Numbered from the stretch's first letter, positions 1 through 7,639 are shown. The stretch: 14,476 bases of DNA from Clostridia bacterium (GCA_012727745.1 JAAYGJ010000144.1:1-14476), one strand, 5' to 3'. The notes: a model not told the origin generated them from the letters alone. Numbers and translations are program-made.

Positions 1-30
1 CCTAAAAAAGAAAGGTGGGCAATATAAACT

Positions 31-2316
31 ATGGCCGCAAACACCACCAGAATAACAGGTTTTTTCATTAAGCCCCGCTATTTGCCGGCAATGATGACAC
101 TTATATTGCCGGTGCTTCTGTTGGCAGCCTTAACACCGGTAGCAGCGGCAGCCGCGCCTTCTTTTCATGAGCTGCTGACCTGTGAGGCCGGCGATGTCCC
201 AACGAATATTATTGCCGAAGATTTTAACCGCGACGGCATAGTTGATTTGGCCCTGGCCAAATATGTTAATACGTCCAGCTATCCCGGCTATGTGACAATT
301 TTATTGGGAAACGGCACAGGCAGCTTCACGAAGACAAAAGAATATAAGGTGAGAAATTACCCCTACAGCGTAACTGCCGCTGACTTTGATAACAACGGTA
401 TTACCGATCTGGCGGTAGCTAATCGCACTTCTGATAGCGTTTCTATCCTGCTGGGGATTGATGGCGATAATTTTCAGGTAGCTAAAAGCTATCCCACCGA
501 TAAGGCCCCCCATTGCGTTGTGGCTGCTGACTTCAACGGGGACGGCTGGACTGACCTGGCGGTGGCCAACTTCTCGTCCAATAGTATAACTATCCTGCAG
601 GGCATTGGTAATGGCAATTTTGCCGAGGCGGCTAATTATTCTGACGATAAAATCGGTAAAAGCCCTGCCTGCCTTGCTGCGGAAGACTTTGACCGCGACG
701 GCAACATAGACCTGGCAGTAGTAAATCAAACTAGCGTTGGTGATATTCATATTCGTATACTATTAGGGAACGGCGATACTAGCTTTCGAGACCCACAATA
801 CTACAATGGAGCTAATAACCCCAGCAGCCTTACCTGTGGCGATTTCAACGGTGACGGTCTCATAGACCTGGCAGTAGCCGGCTACTACGACGGTTCTGGA
901 AAAATCTCCATCCTGGTGGGTAAGGGCGATGGCAGCTTCCAGGCATACGCCGACTACGATATTGGTAACAATCCCCGTAGCATTATAACTGCTGACTTCA
1001 ACTGTGACGGCGTGGCTGACCTGGCAGTAGCCAATTACGATTCCAACACCGTCTCAATCTTAACCGGCAACGGTGACGGCAGCTTCGAGAAAGCAATAGA
1101 CTACAATGTTGGGGCAAAACCTTTAAGCGTCGCCGCCGCTGACTTTAACGGCGATGGTAAGGTCGACCTGGCAACAGCCAATAGTGCTTCCGGCGATGTT
1201 TCCCTCCTCCTTAACAGCACTACTTTCCCCGGCCAACTACAGTTCAGCCAGGCCAGCTACAGCGTAGCTGAAGATGCCCATTCTGCCACAATAACTGTTA
1301 CCCGCACCGACGGCAGCGACAGCGTAGTGACAGTTGTCTACCGTACTGCTGACGGCACGGCCAGCGCCGGTTTGGATTACGAAACAGCCTCAGGCAGCCT
1401 TACATTTAACGACGGAGAAACGACAAGTTCTTTTACAGTGGTTATCCTCGATGACGCAGAACCAGAAATTGATGAGACAGTGATCCTCAGCCTCAGCAGC
1501 CCCTCCGGTGGGGCTGTCCTGGGGAGCCCGGCCACAGCAGTGCTGACCATTATTGATAATGACGTGCCTGATACCAGGCCACCGCAAATCATAAGCAGCG
1601 ACCCGGTGGACAAAGCTACAGGCATTGATATTAACCAGGCTATAACCATCATTTTTAACGAAGTGGTACAGCCTGGTAGCGAGATAGACGCTATCACCCT
1701 AGCTGGGGACAACAGCACAGTAGCTTATACTTACAGCCTTAATGGCAAAGCCCTTGTTATCAAACCCCTTGCCAGCCTGGATTACAGCAGCGGCTATACC
1801 CTGACCATCCCTGCCGGAGCGATAACGGACCTGGCTGGCAATGCCTTGGCCACAAGCTTTAAACTAAACTTCCGCACCATCACCGCTCCGGAGCCGGATA
1901 ATAACAACAGTAGCTCCCCGGGAAGCAATAGCTCAGACAGCTATACTGCTCCTGCCCCGGTTGCCCCTGCCCCGCCGCCACCACAGTTACTGCTAACTGT
2001 CGCTCAGCTACAGGCAGCAGTCACAGCTAGTGACCAGATAAGCCTGTACTGGGCTGCTAAAACTTCTCTCCTGGCAGCACAGCTGCTGGAACCCCTGGGG
2101 GTAAATATAGGCGATAGTACGATTACTGCTAACCTGACCGCCGGCGCTAATACTGGAGGCCCTTCTGCCTGGCCCAGGCAAATGCTGGCCCAATCCCTTA
2201 GCCCTGGCTCGCTGCAGAAAACAGCGCCAGATAAGGTGTTGCCTGCTAGCTGGATTAACAACGCCCGGGCAACAGCTATTATTCAACAGGTACTCGAATT
2301 CGCCGGCTTTATTTAA
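31..2316 (+). CDS. Secreted FG-GAP/VCBS repeat protein with Calx-beta and SbsA-like Ig domains
   Basis: Large exported protein of 761 residues; function unknown, probably an extracellular adhesion, binding or scaffold protein. A positively charged N-terminus and a hydrophobic stretch at about residues 19-42 ending in AAAAAP read as a signal peptide. Seven FG-GAP/VCBS repeats follow (DF pairs at residues 64, 118, 167, 219, 271, 322 and 371, spaced 49-54), each with a DxNxDGxxDLA-type calcium-binding loop. Seven such units are what an integrin-alpha-like seven-bladed propeller needs. Residues about 402-512 match a Calx-beta domain (SVAEDA start, DGTASAGLDY, TIIDND end) and 516-616 an SbsA-like Ig domain (SSDPVDKATG, FNEVVQPGS, ITDLAGN). 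A Ser/Asn/Pro-rich linker (617-652) leads to about 109 residues I do not recognise. There is no LPXTG, SLH or C-terminal membrane segment. The ATG at 31 has AGGTGG 12 bases upstream; Met21 or Met22 is a possible alternative start that would shorten the signal peptide. The domain calls are strong, the function is not. Confidence 0.85.
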   Translation: MAANTTRITGFFIKPRYLPAMMTLILPVLLLAALTPVAAAAAPSFHELLTCEAGDVPTNIIAEDFNRDGIVDLALAKYVNTSSYPGYVTILLGNGTGSFTKTKEYKVRNYPYSVTAADFDNNGITDLAVANRTSDSVSILLGIDGDNFQVAKSYPTDKAPHCVVAADFNGDGWTDLAVANFSSNSITILQGIGNGNFAEAANYSDDKIGKSPACLAAEDFDRDGNIDLAVVNQTSVGDIHIRILLGNGDTSFRDPQYYNGANNPSSLTCGDFNGDGLIDLAVAGYYDGSGKISILVGKGDGSFQAYADYDIGNNPRSIITADFNCDGVADLAVANYDSNTVSILTGNGDGSFEKAIDYNVGAKPLSVAAADFNGDGKVDLATANSASGDVSLLLNSTTFPGQLQFSQASYSVAEDAHSATITVTRTDGSDSVVTVVYRTADGTASAGLDYETASGSLTFNDGETTSSFTVVILDDAEPEIDETVILSLSSPSGGAVLGSPATAVLTIIDNDVPDTRPPQIISSDPVDKATGIDINQAITIIFNEVVQPGSEIDAITLAGDNSTVAYTYSLNGKALVIKPLASLDYSSGYTLTIPAGAITDLAGNALATSFKLNFRTITAPEPDNNNSSSPGSNSSDSYTAPAPVAPAPPPPQLLLTVAQLQAAVTASDQISLYWAAKTSLLAAQLLEPLGVNIGDSTITANLTAGANTGGPSAWPRQMLAQSLSPGSLQKTAPDKVLPASWINNARATAIIQQVLEFAGFI
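220..1215 (+). repeat. Seven tandem FG-GAP/VCBS repeat units within the first gene
   Basis: Seven coding units start at about 220, 382, 529, 685, 841, 994 and 1141, each near 150 bases. Every unit carries the loop DF(N/D)xxGxxDLA followed by a conserved VSILxGNGDGSF-like strand-turn. The DNA copies are diverged, so this is old protein-repeat duplication rather than a recent tandem repeat. Loop variation is visible: unit 2 has DFDNNG and unit 6 has a Cys in DFNCDG. Confidence 0.85.
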
Positions 2317-2372
2317 GGCTGCAATTAGCCTGGCAAATCCGCCCCTCGCCAGCACGAATTCAATTATATTTA

Positions 2373-2398
2373 AGCAGGTAAGTTATTTTTACCCTGCT
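2373..2398 (+). other. Imperfect hairpin downstream of the FG-GAP gene
   Basis: AGCAGGTAA at 2373-2381 pairs with TTACCCTGCT at 2389-2398 with one bulged base and a 7-base loop. No T-run follows, so it is a poor intrinsic terminator. A second weak hairpin (ACCCCT at 2416-2421 with AGGGGT at 2435-2440) follows before the cyclophilin gene. Either could be a weak transcript end or leader structure. I see no convincing promoter for the cyclophilin gene in this gap. Confidence 0.3.
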
Positions 2399-2483
2399 GT
2401 GCATATAGATTATTAACCCCTGCCTGTCAGCGCAAGGGGTACAACTAAGCTGTTATCAGCAATAATTACTGTGGGAGGTTAAC

Positions 2484-3050
2484 ATGGCTAAGAAAACAAT
2501 TGCCGGAAACAAAAATAATAATCCTTTAAGGATGGCTCTAATTGTCATCCTGGTATTCCTGCTAGCGCTGCTGGGTAAGCAGGCTTTTGAGCGTTTCAGC
2601 CCAACCCCCGGACCTAACAGTCAGACAGCAACCCTGGAACGGGTAACTATAGAGACCAGCAGAGGTGTGATTGAAATTGAACTCTACCCGGAATTAATGC
2701 CGCTGACGGTAGCCAATTTTCAAAAGCTGGTGGAGTCAGATTTCTATGACGGCCTCACCTTCCATCGAGTTGAGGACTGGGTGGTGCAGGGTGGCGACCC
2801 CCTGGGCAACGGCACCGGCGGCCCCGGCTGGACAATTAAACTTGAAGTTCACCCGGAGTTAAAAAATGTTCGTGGAGCACTGGCTATGGCCCGCGGTCCC
2901 CATCCGGACTCAGCCGGTTCCCAGTTCTATATATTAAAAGAAGATGCCCCCTGGCTTGACGGCGATTATGCGGTATTTGGCATGGTAACCGCCGGCATGG
3001 AGGTCGTGGACAGCCTCCAGCCGGGAGATAAAATGATCAGTATTAAATAG
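2484..3050 (+). CDS. Membrane-anchored cyclophilin-type peptidylprolyl isomerase
   Basis: Catalyses cis-trans isomerisation of peptide bonds before proline. Here it is probably an extracytoplasmic folding factor, because the 188-residue protein has a single hydrophobic segment at about 17-31 and no lipobox Cys. A Pro/Ser-rich linker (39-45) precedes the cyclophilin domain (about 52-188). Hallmarks visible are FHR (93-95, containing the catalytic Arg), QGGDP (102-106), MAR (135-137), the SAGSQFYI segment (143-150) and DGDYAVFG (159-166). Length fits the short bacterial cyclophilins plus an anchor. The ATG has a strong GGGAGGT 5 bases upstream. It follows the FG-GAP gene in the same direction after 167 bases, so it could help fold exported proteins such as that neighbour, but that link is only positional. 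A strong hairpin terminator follows 19 bases after the stop. Confidence 0.92.
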   Translation: MAKKTIAGNKNNNPLRMALIVILVFLLALLGKQAFERFSPTPGPNSQTATLERVTIETSRGVIEIELYPELMPLTVANFQKLVESDFYDGLTFHRVEDWVVQGGDPLGNGTGGPGWTIKLEVHPELKNVRGALAMARGPHPDSAGSQFYILKEDAPWLDGDYAVFGMVTAGMEVVDSLQPGDKMISIK

Positions 3051-3069
3051 CGTTTGCAGTAACAAAAAT

Positions 3070-3106
3070 AGCCGGTTATGCGGCAACTGCGCCAGCATAA
3101 CCGGCT
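3070..3106. terminator. Bidirectional intrinsic terminator between convergent genes
   Basis: AGCCGGTTATGC (3070-3081) pairs perfectly with GCATAACCGGCT (3095-3106), a 12-bp stem with a 13-base loop. On the + strand it is followed by TTTATT. On the - strand it is followed by ATTTTTGTT. It lies between the cyclophilin stop (3050) and the protease stop on the other strand (3131), so it can end both transcripts. Confidence 0.9.
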
Positions 3107-3130
3107 TTATTGAGCAAAAAGCTCCTTTGC

Positions 3131-3760
3131 CTAGGCTACCGGCAGCAAAATAAAAATGAGCACATCCCAAACCGCATGGGAAATAATCACCGGCGCCAGG
3201 CTGCCGCTCCGTTGATAAAGATAGCCCCAGAACAGGCCGCCAACCATGGCTGCCAGCAATAACATCAGATTGGCTGCCCAGATATGGACCAGGGTATATG
3301 CTGCCGTAGCCGCCAGCAGGCCGCTCCAGTCTCCCCAGCGGGCAACAAAACGCCGCTGGACAAACCCGCGCCAGAATATTTCTTCTGCCGGACCGATTAT
3401 AAACAACAGTAAAAAGGCAATTAACCAGGGCGAAGCCTGGGCCTTATTCTCGTATACTGAGGCCACCTGCTCCCCGGCGAAACTAAATATCCAGCCGGAG
3501 AGAATATTGCCGACTACAAAGATAAGATAAAGCACAAGCGCTGATAGTAAGCCCAGGACGAGCGCCTGTTTGTTAAGCTCCTTCCGGCTCAGCGGCGCTC
3601 CCTGCTGCCAGAGGGCAACGGCCGTTAACAGCGCCGCCGCTACAGCCATCGAGACCCAGAAATTAAATAACTGCAAGCCAAAGATAAAATACCACATAAC
3701 AAAGGCGGCCAGCAAAGCCGCCCAGACACTATTCAGTCTCTCAGCATTTCTTCCCGCCAC
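3131..3760 (-). CDS. CPBP-family intramembrane metalloprotease (CAAX/Abi type)
   Basis: Polytopic membrane protein of 209 residues with about six hydrophobic segments. The CPBP (Abi, Rce1-like) motifs are all present in the C-terminal half: E126-E127-x3-R131 in the PAEEIFWRG segment, H159 in the YTLVHI segment, and H195-x3-D199 in the SHAVWDV segment. In the family these residues form a metal or proton-relay active site within the membrane. Bacterial members serve in prenyl-protein-like processing, bacteriocin immunity or signalling, and the substrate here cannot be told. The GTG start has GGAGGG 6-7 bases upstream. Only 17 bases separate it from the prenyltransferase stop upstream, so the two are cotranscribed. 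A pairing of a UbiA-type prenyltransferase with an Rce1-like protease is suggestive, but no shared pathway is shown. Confidence 0.88.
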   Translation of the reverse strand: MAGRNAERLNSVWAALLAAFVMWYFIFGLQLFNFWVSMAVAAALLTAVALWQQGAPLSRKELNKQALVLGLLSALVLYLIFVVGNILSGWIFSFAGEQVASVYENKAQASPWLIAFLLLFIIGPAEEIFWRGFVQRRFVARWGDWSGLLAATAAYTLVHIWAANLMLLLAAMVGGLFWGYLYQRSGSLAPVIISHAVWDVLIFILLPVA

Positions 3761-3777
3761 TATTATCCCTCCAGCTT

Positions 3778-4692
3778 TTAGAGTCCCGTTCCTGCCAGTA
3801 ATAAGCCAATAATAAACAACATGCCGTATTTTAGATGCAGATTGGCGGTCAAAGGTTCTATCGGTCCCAGCAAGGCCGGGTTGCCCCTAAATCCGCCCCT
3901 GACCATCCGGGTCAGTTTAATCCCTTGCTGCAACAGCACCAAAGGCAAGAGGGCCGGCCAGGGTAATAAGCCGCCGACCACTAATAAAATAGTAGACAGG
4001 TACGCGCCCAGGATGAGGAAATAGTAGCAGTGCTCGCTTTTGTCGCCCATAATATGGGACCAGGTCTTTACAGCAGCCAAGCGATCTGTTTCTACATCGC
4101 GCAGGTCATTGCCGTGCATAATTCCGGCTACCAGAAAGCCAACCGGCAGGGAAACCAGCACCGGCGTCCATTGCCAGTAACCTGTCTGGACTACATAACC
4201 GCCCAGGACCATCAACGGTCCCATGAGGATAAAGACCAAGGGAACGCCCAGACCCCGGTACTTGTATGCCAGTGGCCTAGCCGTATAGCCATAACCGCCC
4301 AGCACCCCTACCAGACCCAGTAACAACAAAGGCCAACCCCGTAAGAAAACCAGGTACAGCCCGCTGAGCGCCGCCAGGGCAAAGGCCAGATACCCGCCTT
4401 TAATCACTGCCGGAGGACTAAGCCAGCCCATTACCAGGATCGGATTGGAATCCCCGCTAGAAGCTGTAGTATCTACCCCGTTGATATAATCATAATAGGT
4501 GTTGACCAGATTAGTACCAATCTGTAGCATTATCCCTACTGTAACTGCCAGCAGGTAAAACAGCAGATTAAAATAGCCTTCCCGCCAGGCCAGCACCGTG
4601 CCCAGGGTTACCGGAATAAAGGCTGCTGTAAGGGAAAAGGGCCGGCTAGCCCTTAACCAAACCTGCCAGGCAGGCATTACTGGTGTCGTCAC
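3778..4692 (-). CDS. menA: UbiA-superfamily prenyltransferase, MenA-like (1,4-dihydroxy-2-naphthoate prenyltransferase)
   Basis: Integral membrane prenyltransferase with about eight to nine transmembrane segments. MenA attaches the polyprenyl tail to 1,4-dihydroxy-2-naphthoate in menaquinone synthesis. The first Asp-rich motif is N-x3-D-x5-D in the NTYYDYINGVD segment, followed by the MenA-like SGDSNPILVMG stretch. The second motif is the GNDLRDVETD segment. Both bind the magnesium-diphosphate of the prenyl donor. The ORF is open to a TTG at 4716 (312 residues), but that codon has no ribosome binding site. The GTG at 4692 has GGGAGAGG 12 bases upstream and gives 304 residues, so I prefer it, though the start remains uncertain. 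No other menaquinone genes are in the window, so a different prenyl acceptor is possible. It is cotranscribed with the downstream CPBP protease. Confidence 0.82.
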   Translation of the reverse strand: MTTPVMPAWQVWLRASRPFSLTAAFIPVTLGTVLAWREGYFNLLFYLLAVTVGIMLQIGTNLVNTYYDYINGVDTTASSGDSNPILVMGWLSPPAVIKGGYLAFALAALSGLYLVFLRGWPLLLLGLVGVLGGYGYTARPLAYKYRGLGVPLVFILMGPLMVLGGYVVQTGYWQWTPVLVSLPVGFLVAGIMHGNDLRDVETDRLAAVKTWSHIMGDKSEHCYYFLILGAYLSTILLVVGGLLPWPALLPLVLLQQGIKLTRMVRGGFRGNPALLGPIEPLTANLHLKYGMLFIIGLLLAGTGL

Positions 4693-4740
4693 CCCAAACT
4701 CATTCCTCTCCCGCAATAAGCATCAGTAGACTCATTCGGC

Positions 4741-4781
4741 GTGGAAAGCGGTTTTCCTGCTGTAAAACCCCGAGCCTCCAC
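4741..4781 (-). other. Structured gap between guanylate kinase and prenyltransferase genes
   Basis: The outer arms GTGGA (4741-4745) and TCCAC (4777-4781) enclose inner arms GGTTTT (4750-4755) and AAAACC (4764-4769) with an 8-base loop. Read on the - strand there is no T-run after it, so it is not a standard terminator. It could be an mRNA processing or attenuation structure in a joint transcript. Function unknown. Confidence 0.35.
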
Positions 4782-4803
4782 TTCCAATTATTAATTATTA
4801 ACT

Positions 4804-5442
4804 TTATGATTTTAGGCCGGGGTTTTGTTGCCGGTGCTGCTCAATAATCCGCACCAGTTCCCCCACGGCCTGCGTCAAATCATCGTTTATCAGCAGGTGC
4901 TGGTATTGCTGAGCATACTCCATCTCCATCTGCACCCGTTCCAGCCTCTTGGCTATTATGCCAGGGTCCCTCTCCCTTTTGCTAAGGCGCCGCTGCAATT
5001 CTTCCAAACTGGGCGGAGCAATAAAGATAGAAATGACATTTTGGGGGAAAAGCTTCCTAACCTCAACGTAGCCCAGCACGTCCATATCAGTCAGGATATC
5101 ATAACCGTTCTCCAGTGCATATTTGATCGTAGGCAGATGGGTGCCATAATAGTCACCGGTATGAATCTGTTTCCATTCCAGGAAAACACCGTCAGCAATC
5201 ATCTTTTCAAATTCGCTTTTACTTACGAAAAAATAGGGAAAACCCTGCCTTTCTCCCGGGCGCAGCGGGCGGGTAGTTATGGAGGGCAGGTAATAAATAC
5301 CCTTCAACTGCTCCAGAGCACGGTAAAGCAAAGTATTCTTACCCACTCCGGAAGGTCCGGATAAAATGAAAAAAAGCCCGCCCCTGTTATTTCGATCTTT
5401 AGCTGCAAAACTTACTACCAGATCCTGTAATACCTCAGTCAT
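4804..5442 (-). CDS. Guanylate kinase family protein (somewhat diverged)
   Basis: Guanylate kinase transfers phosphate from ATP to GMP, giving GDP. The 212-residue protein has a P-loop GPSGVGKNT (29-37, usually GKGT or GKST), the GMP-binding stretch S54-x-TTR with R61 and GE (63-64), YFF (70-72), E89 of the LEW segment, YYGT (98-101), and D119/D121. So most residues known to contact GMP are present. Differences from a typical bacterial enzyme are TDMDVLG (118-124) where DIDxQG is usual, a lid segment (KRERDPG) that looks about one residue short, and an N-terminal extension of about 20 residues. It may be a second, diverged guanylate kinase. I withhold the symbol gmk because the cell's main copy may lie elsewhere. 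The ATG has AGAAGG 9 bases upstream, and a promoter is visible above it. Confidence 0.85.
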   Translation of the reverse strand: MTEVLQDLVVSFAAKDRNNRGGLFFILSGPSGVGKNTLLYRALEQLKGIYYLPSITTRPLRPGERQGFPYFFVSKSEFEKMIADGVFLEWKQIHTGDYYGTHLPTIKYALENGYDILTDMDVLGYVEVRKLFPQNVISIFIAPPSLEELQRRLSKRERDPGIIAKRLERVQMEMEYAQQYQHLLINDDLTQAVGELVRIIEQHRQQNPGLKS

Positions 5443-5499
5443 CTTAATGTACCTTCTACTAATATTTATTAACTACCGTTGCCTAATAAATACTATCGT

Positions 5500-5545
5500 A
5501 TTTTATGTGTTTCTGCAATATACTGCAAGTGTGCCCCACTGTCGA
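5500..5545 (-). promoter_or_regulatory. Candidate sigma-A promoters for the guanylate kinase unit
   Basis: On the - strand TTGCAG (5523-5528) and TAAAAT (5500-5505) are 17 bases apart. A second overlapping pair, TCGACA (5540-5545) and TATATT (5517-5522), is also 17 bases apart. Either gives a leader of about 50-70 bases. Both are close to consensus, and neither is proven. Confidence 0.55.
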
Positions 5546-5573
5546 GCCAGATTCTATCACAAACAGCTGTATT

Positions 5574-5610
5574 TTTACACCTGCACCGTTTTCCTAGTTA
5601 CCGGTGTAAA
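5574..5610 (-). promoter_or_regulatory. Inverted repeat upstream of the guanylate kinase promoter
   Basis: TTTACACC (5574-5581) and GGTGTAAA (5603-5610) form a perfect 8-bp inverted repeat with a 21-base spacer. A competing pairing, CACCG (5584-5588) with CGGTG (5602-5606), shares the right arm. The repeat sits about 30 bases upstream of the more distal candidate -35, a fitting place for a regulator to bind. It could also be an extra hairpin in the tail of the cupin transcript beyond its terminator. Confidence 0.35.
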
Positions 5611-5623
5611 TTTAGCTGACAAA

Positions 5624-5654
5624 AACACCTCCCGTTTATTTCCCGGGAGGTGTT
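5624..5654 (-). terminator. Intrinsic terminator of the hpt-guaA-cupin unit
   Basis: AACACCTCCCG (5624-5634) pairs perfectly with CGGGAGGTGTT (5644-5654), with a 9-base loop. On the - strand the stem is followed directly by TTTGTC, extending the T-run at the stem end. It begins 7 bases after the cupin stop codon and separates this unit from the guanylate kinase unit. Confidence 0.88.
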
Positions 5655-5661
5655 CTGCCGT

Positions 5662-6000
5662 TTAGCGTTTTATTACCGTTAACAGCATTTTAAAATTCTG
5701 GCGTGCTTCCAGGGAATGGGGAACATCCTGGGGCATAATTACTGTCTCGCCAGCCTTGACTGTCAGAGTTTCATCGCCGATGGTAACCTCTGCTTCCCCG
5801 TCCAGTACCTGCACCATGGCATCACCGGGAGTAGTGTGGGTGCTAATGCCTTCTCCTGCTGCCAGAGCGAACAGGGTTATGTTGGCCCGGGGTATCTGGG
5901 CCAGGGTGCGGCTGACCACCTGGCCGGGCTGGTATTCCACCAGTTCTTCCAGTTTTAAGACTTTGGCAAACTCAATGTTTTTCATTAACTGTACCGCCAT
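5662..6000 (-). CDS. Small single-domain cupin protein
   Basis: A 112-residue protein made up of one cupin beta-barrel (about 38-110). The first cupin motif is G(I)STHTTPGD...DG, with H55 and D60, and Thr at the place of the usual second His. The second motif is the GETVIMPQDVPHS segment, with P90 and H95. This HTTPGD variant is common in small bacterial cupins of unknown role, so the metal site, if any, has fewer His ligands than the classic HxH-E-H set. No substrate can be assigned. The ATG at 6000 has GGAGGG 10 bases upstream. It follows guaA after 32 bases and precedes a strong terminator, so it is the last gene of the hpt-guaA transcript. That position does not by itself show a purine-related role. 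Confidence 0.82.
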   Translation of the reverse strand: MAVQLMKNIEFAKVLKLEELVEYQPGQVVSRTLAQIPRANITLFALAAGEGISTHTTPGDAMVQVLDGEAEVTIGDETLTVKAGETVIMPQDVPHSLEARQNFKMLLTVIKR

Positions 6001-6032
6001 TAGCTAGTCTCCCTCCATTTTTTTACTTGCGC

Positions 6033-7586
6033 TTACTCCCACTCAATTGTTGCCGGTGGTTTAGGAGTGATGTCATATACTACCCGGTTGACCTGGCGCA
6101 CCTCATTTACTATCCGGGAAGATATGCGCTGCAGTACTTCGTAAGGCAGCCGCGCCCAATCAGCGGTCATAGCATCCTCGCTGGTAACTGCCCTGATGAT
6201 TATAGAATAGGCATAGGTGCGTTCACCACCCATTACCCCCACACTCTTCATTGACGGCAGGACGGCAAAATATTGCCAGACCTCGCGGCCCAGCCCCGCC
6301 CGCTCAATTTCGGCGGTGACAATGGCATCAGCCTGGCGAAGGATTTCCAGCTTATCGGCACTGACCGGTCCGAGAATTCGCACAGCCAGGCCCGGTCCTG
6401 GAAAGGGCTGGCGCCAGACAATTGCCTCAGGCAGGCCCAGTTCTTCGCCTACCAGGCGCACTTCATCTTTAAATAAGAAACGCAGAGGTTCGACCAGTTC
6501 CAACTCCATATCCTCCGGCAGGCCACCCACATTGTGGTGACTTTTAATAACCGCTGCTGTTTCGGTGCCGCTTTCAATAACATCGGGGTAAAGGGTGCCC
6601 TGAACCAGATAATCAACTTTGCCCAGCTTCTTGGCTTCTTCTTCAAAGACCCTGATAAACTCATGACCAATAATTTTACGCTTCTTTTCCGGGTCTGCAA
6701 TTCCCGCCAGCTTACCTAAAAAGCGCTGGCTGGCATCCACATAAACCAGGTTCACTTGCAAAAGCTTGCCAAAGGTTTCCCGGACCTGTTCTGCTTCCCC
6801 CTGGCGCAGCAAACCATGATTAACAAATACACAGGTCAAACGATCCCCTACTGCCCGGTGCACCAAGGCTGCTGCTACCGAAGAATCAACCCCTCCGCTT
6901 AATGCGCAAAGAACACGGCCCTCACCAACCTGCTCCCTACTCGCTTTAATTTGATCCTCAATAAAGGAGCTGGCCGACCAGTCGCCCCGGCAACCGCAAA
7001 TCTGGAACAAAAAGCGACGAATTATCTCCTGCCCCCGGGGTGTATGATTAACCTCGGGATGGAATTGAACCCCATATAGCCTGCGCCCCGCATCACTCAT
7101 AGCTGCAACCGGCGCCAAAGCTGAACGGGCCGTAACCTTAAAGCCCGTTGGCGGGGCGCTGATATAATCGCCGTGGCTCATCCAGCATTGTATCTTTTCA
7201 GGAAAACCCGCCAAAAGGACATCATCGGTCGCTATTACCTCGAGGTCAGTCTGGCCATATTCATGGCCTTCAGCGCCTTCAACCTTACCCCCCAGGTCAT
7301 GGGCCATTAGTTGCATGCCATAACAAATACCTAAGATGGGTAAACCGCATTCATATAATTCCGGAGCAATCCGGGGCGCTCCGGGGCTATAGATACTTGC
7401 CGGACCACCGGAAAGAATAATGCCCCGGGGCTTGCGCCTGAGGATTTCTTTTATTGGGGTAGAATAGGGGACCATCTCACAATAAACGCCAGCCTCCCGG
7501 ATACGCCGGGCGATAAGCTGGTTATACCGGCCGCCACAATCCAGTACTAAAACTAATTCGTAGCCTTGTTTACTGTCAATACCCAT
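6033..7586 (-). CDS. guaA: GMP synthase (glutamine-hydrolysing)
   Basis: Converts XMP, ATP and glutamine to GMP in the cytoplasm, the last step of guanine nucleotide synthesis. Full length at 517 residues. The N-terminal class I amidotransferase domain (about 10-195) has the catalytic Cys88 in LGICYGMQ and H176/E178 in FHPEV. The ATP-pyrophosphatase domain has the PP-loop SGGVDSS (230-236). The C-terminal dimerisation domain has QPFPGPGLA and ends in the characteristic KPPATIEWE. A small deviation is DCGGRYNQLIARR near the N-terminus, where DFGGQY is usual. The ATG has GGAGAGG 10 bases upstream. It lies 53 bases after hpt with no visible promoter or terminator between, so it is cotranscribed with hpt, fitting a joint salvage and synthesis unit for GMP. 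Confidence 0.97.
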   Translation of the reverse strand: MGIDSKQGYELVLVLDCGGRYNQLIARRIREAGVYCEMVPYSTPIKEILRRKPRGIILSGGPASIYSPGAPRIAPELYECGLPILGICYGMQLMAHDLGGKVEGAEGHEYGQTDLEVIATDDVLLAGFPEKIQCWMSHGDYISAPPTGFKVTARSALAPVAAMSDAGRRLYGVQFHPEVNHTPRGQEIIRRFLFQICGCRGDWSASSFIEDQIKASREQVGEGRVLCALSGGVDSSVAAALVHRAVGDRLTCVFVNHGLLRQGEAEQVRETFGKLLQVNLVYVDASQRFLGKLAGIADPEKKRKIIGHEFIRVFEEEAKKLGKVDYLVQGTLYPDVIESGTETAAVIKSHHNVGGLPEDMELELVEPLRFLFKDEVRLVGEELGLPEAIVWRQPFPGPGLAVRILGPVSADKLEILRQADAIVTAEIERAGLGREVWQYFAVLPSMKSVGVMGGERTYAYSIIIRAVTSEDAMTADWARLPYEVLQRISSRIVNEVRQVNRVVYDITPKPPATIEWE

Positions 7587-7639
7587 TTAATCATTACCTC
7601 TCCATATCCACTTTGAATGTTGCCCTTAAGCGATGATTA

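Noticed and set aside
301..750. Open reading frame of 149 residues on the - strand inside the FG-GAP gene
   Set aside because: It is the reverse of a repetitive coding region with regular codon pattern on the + strand, has no ribosome binding site, and the protein shows no known features.
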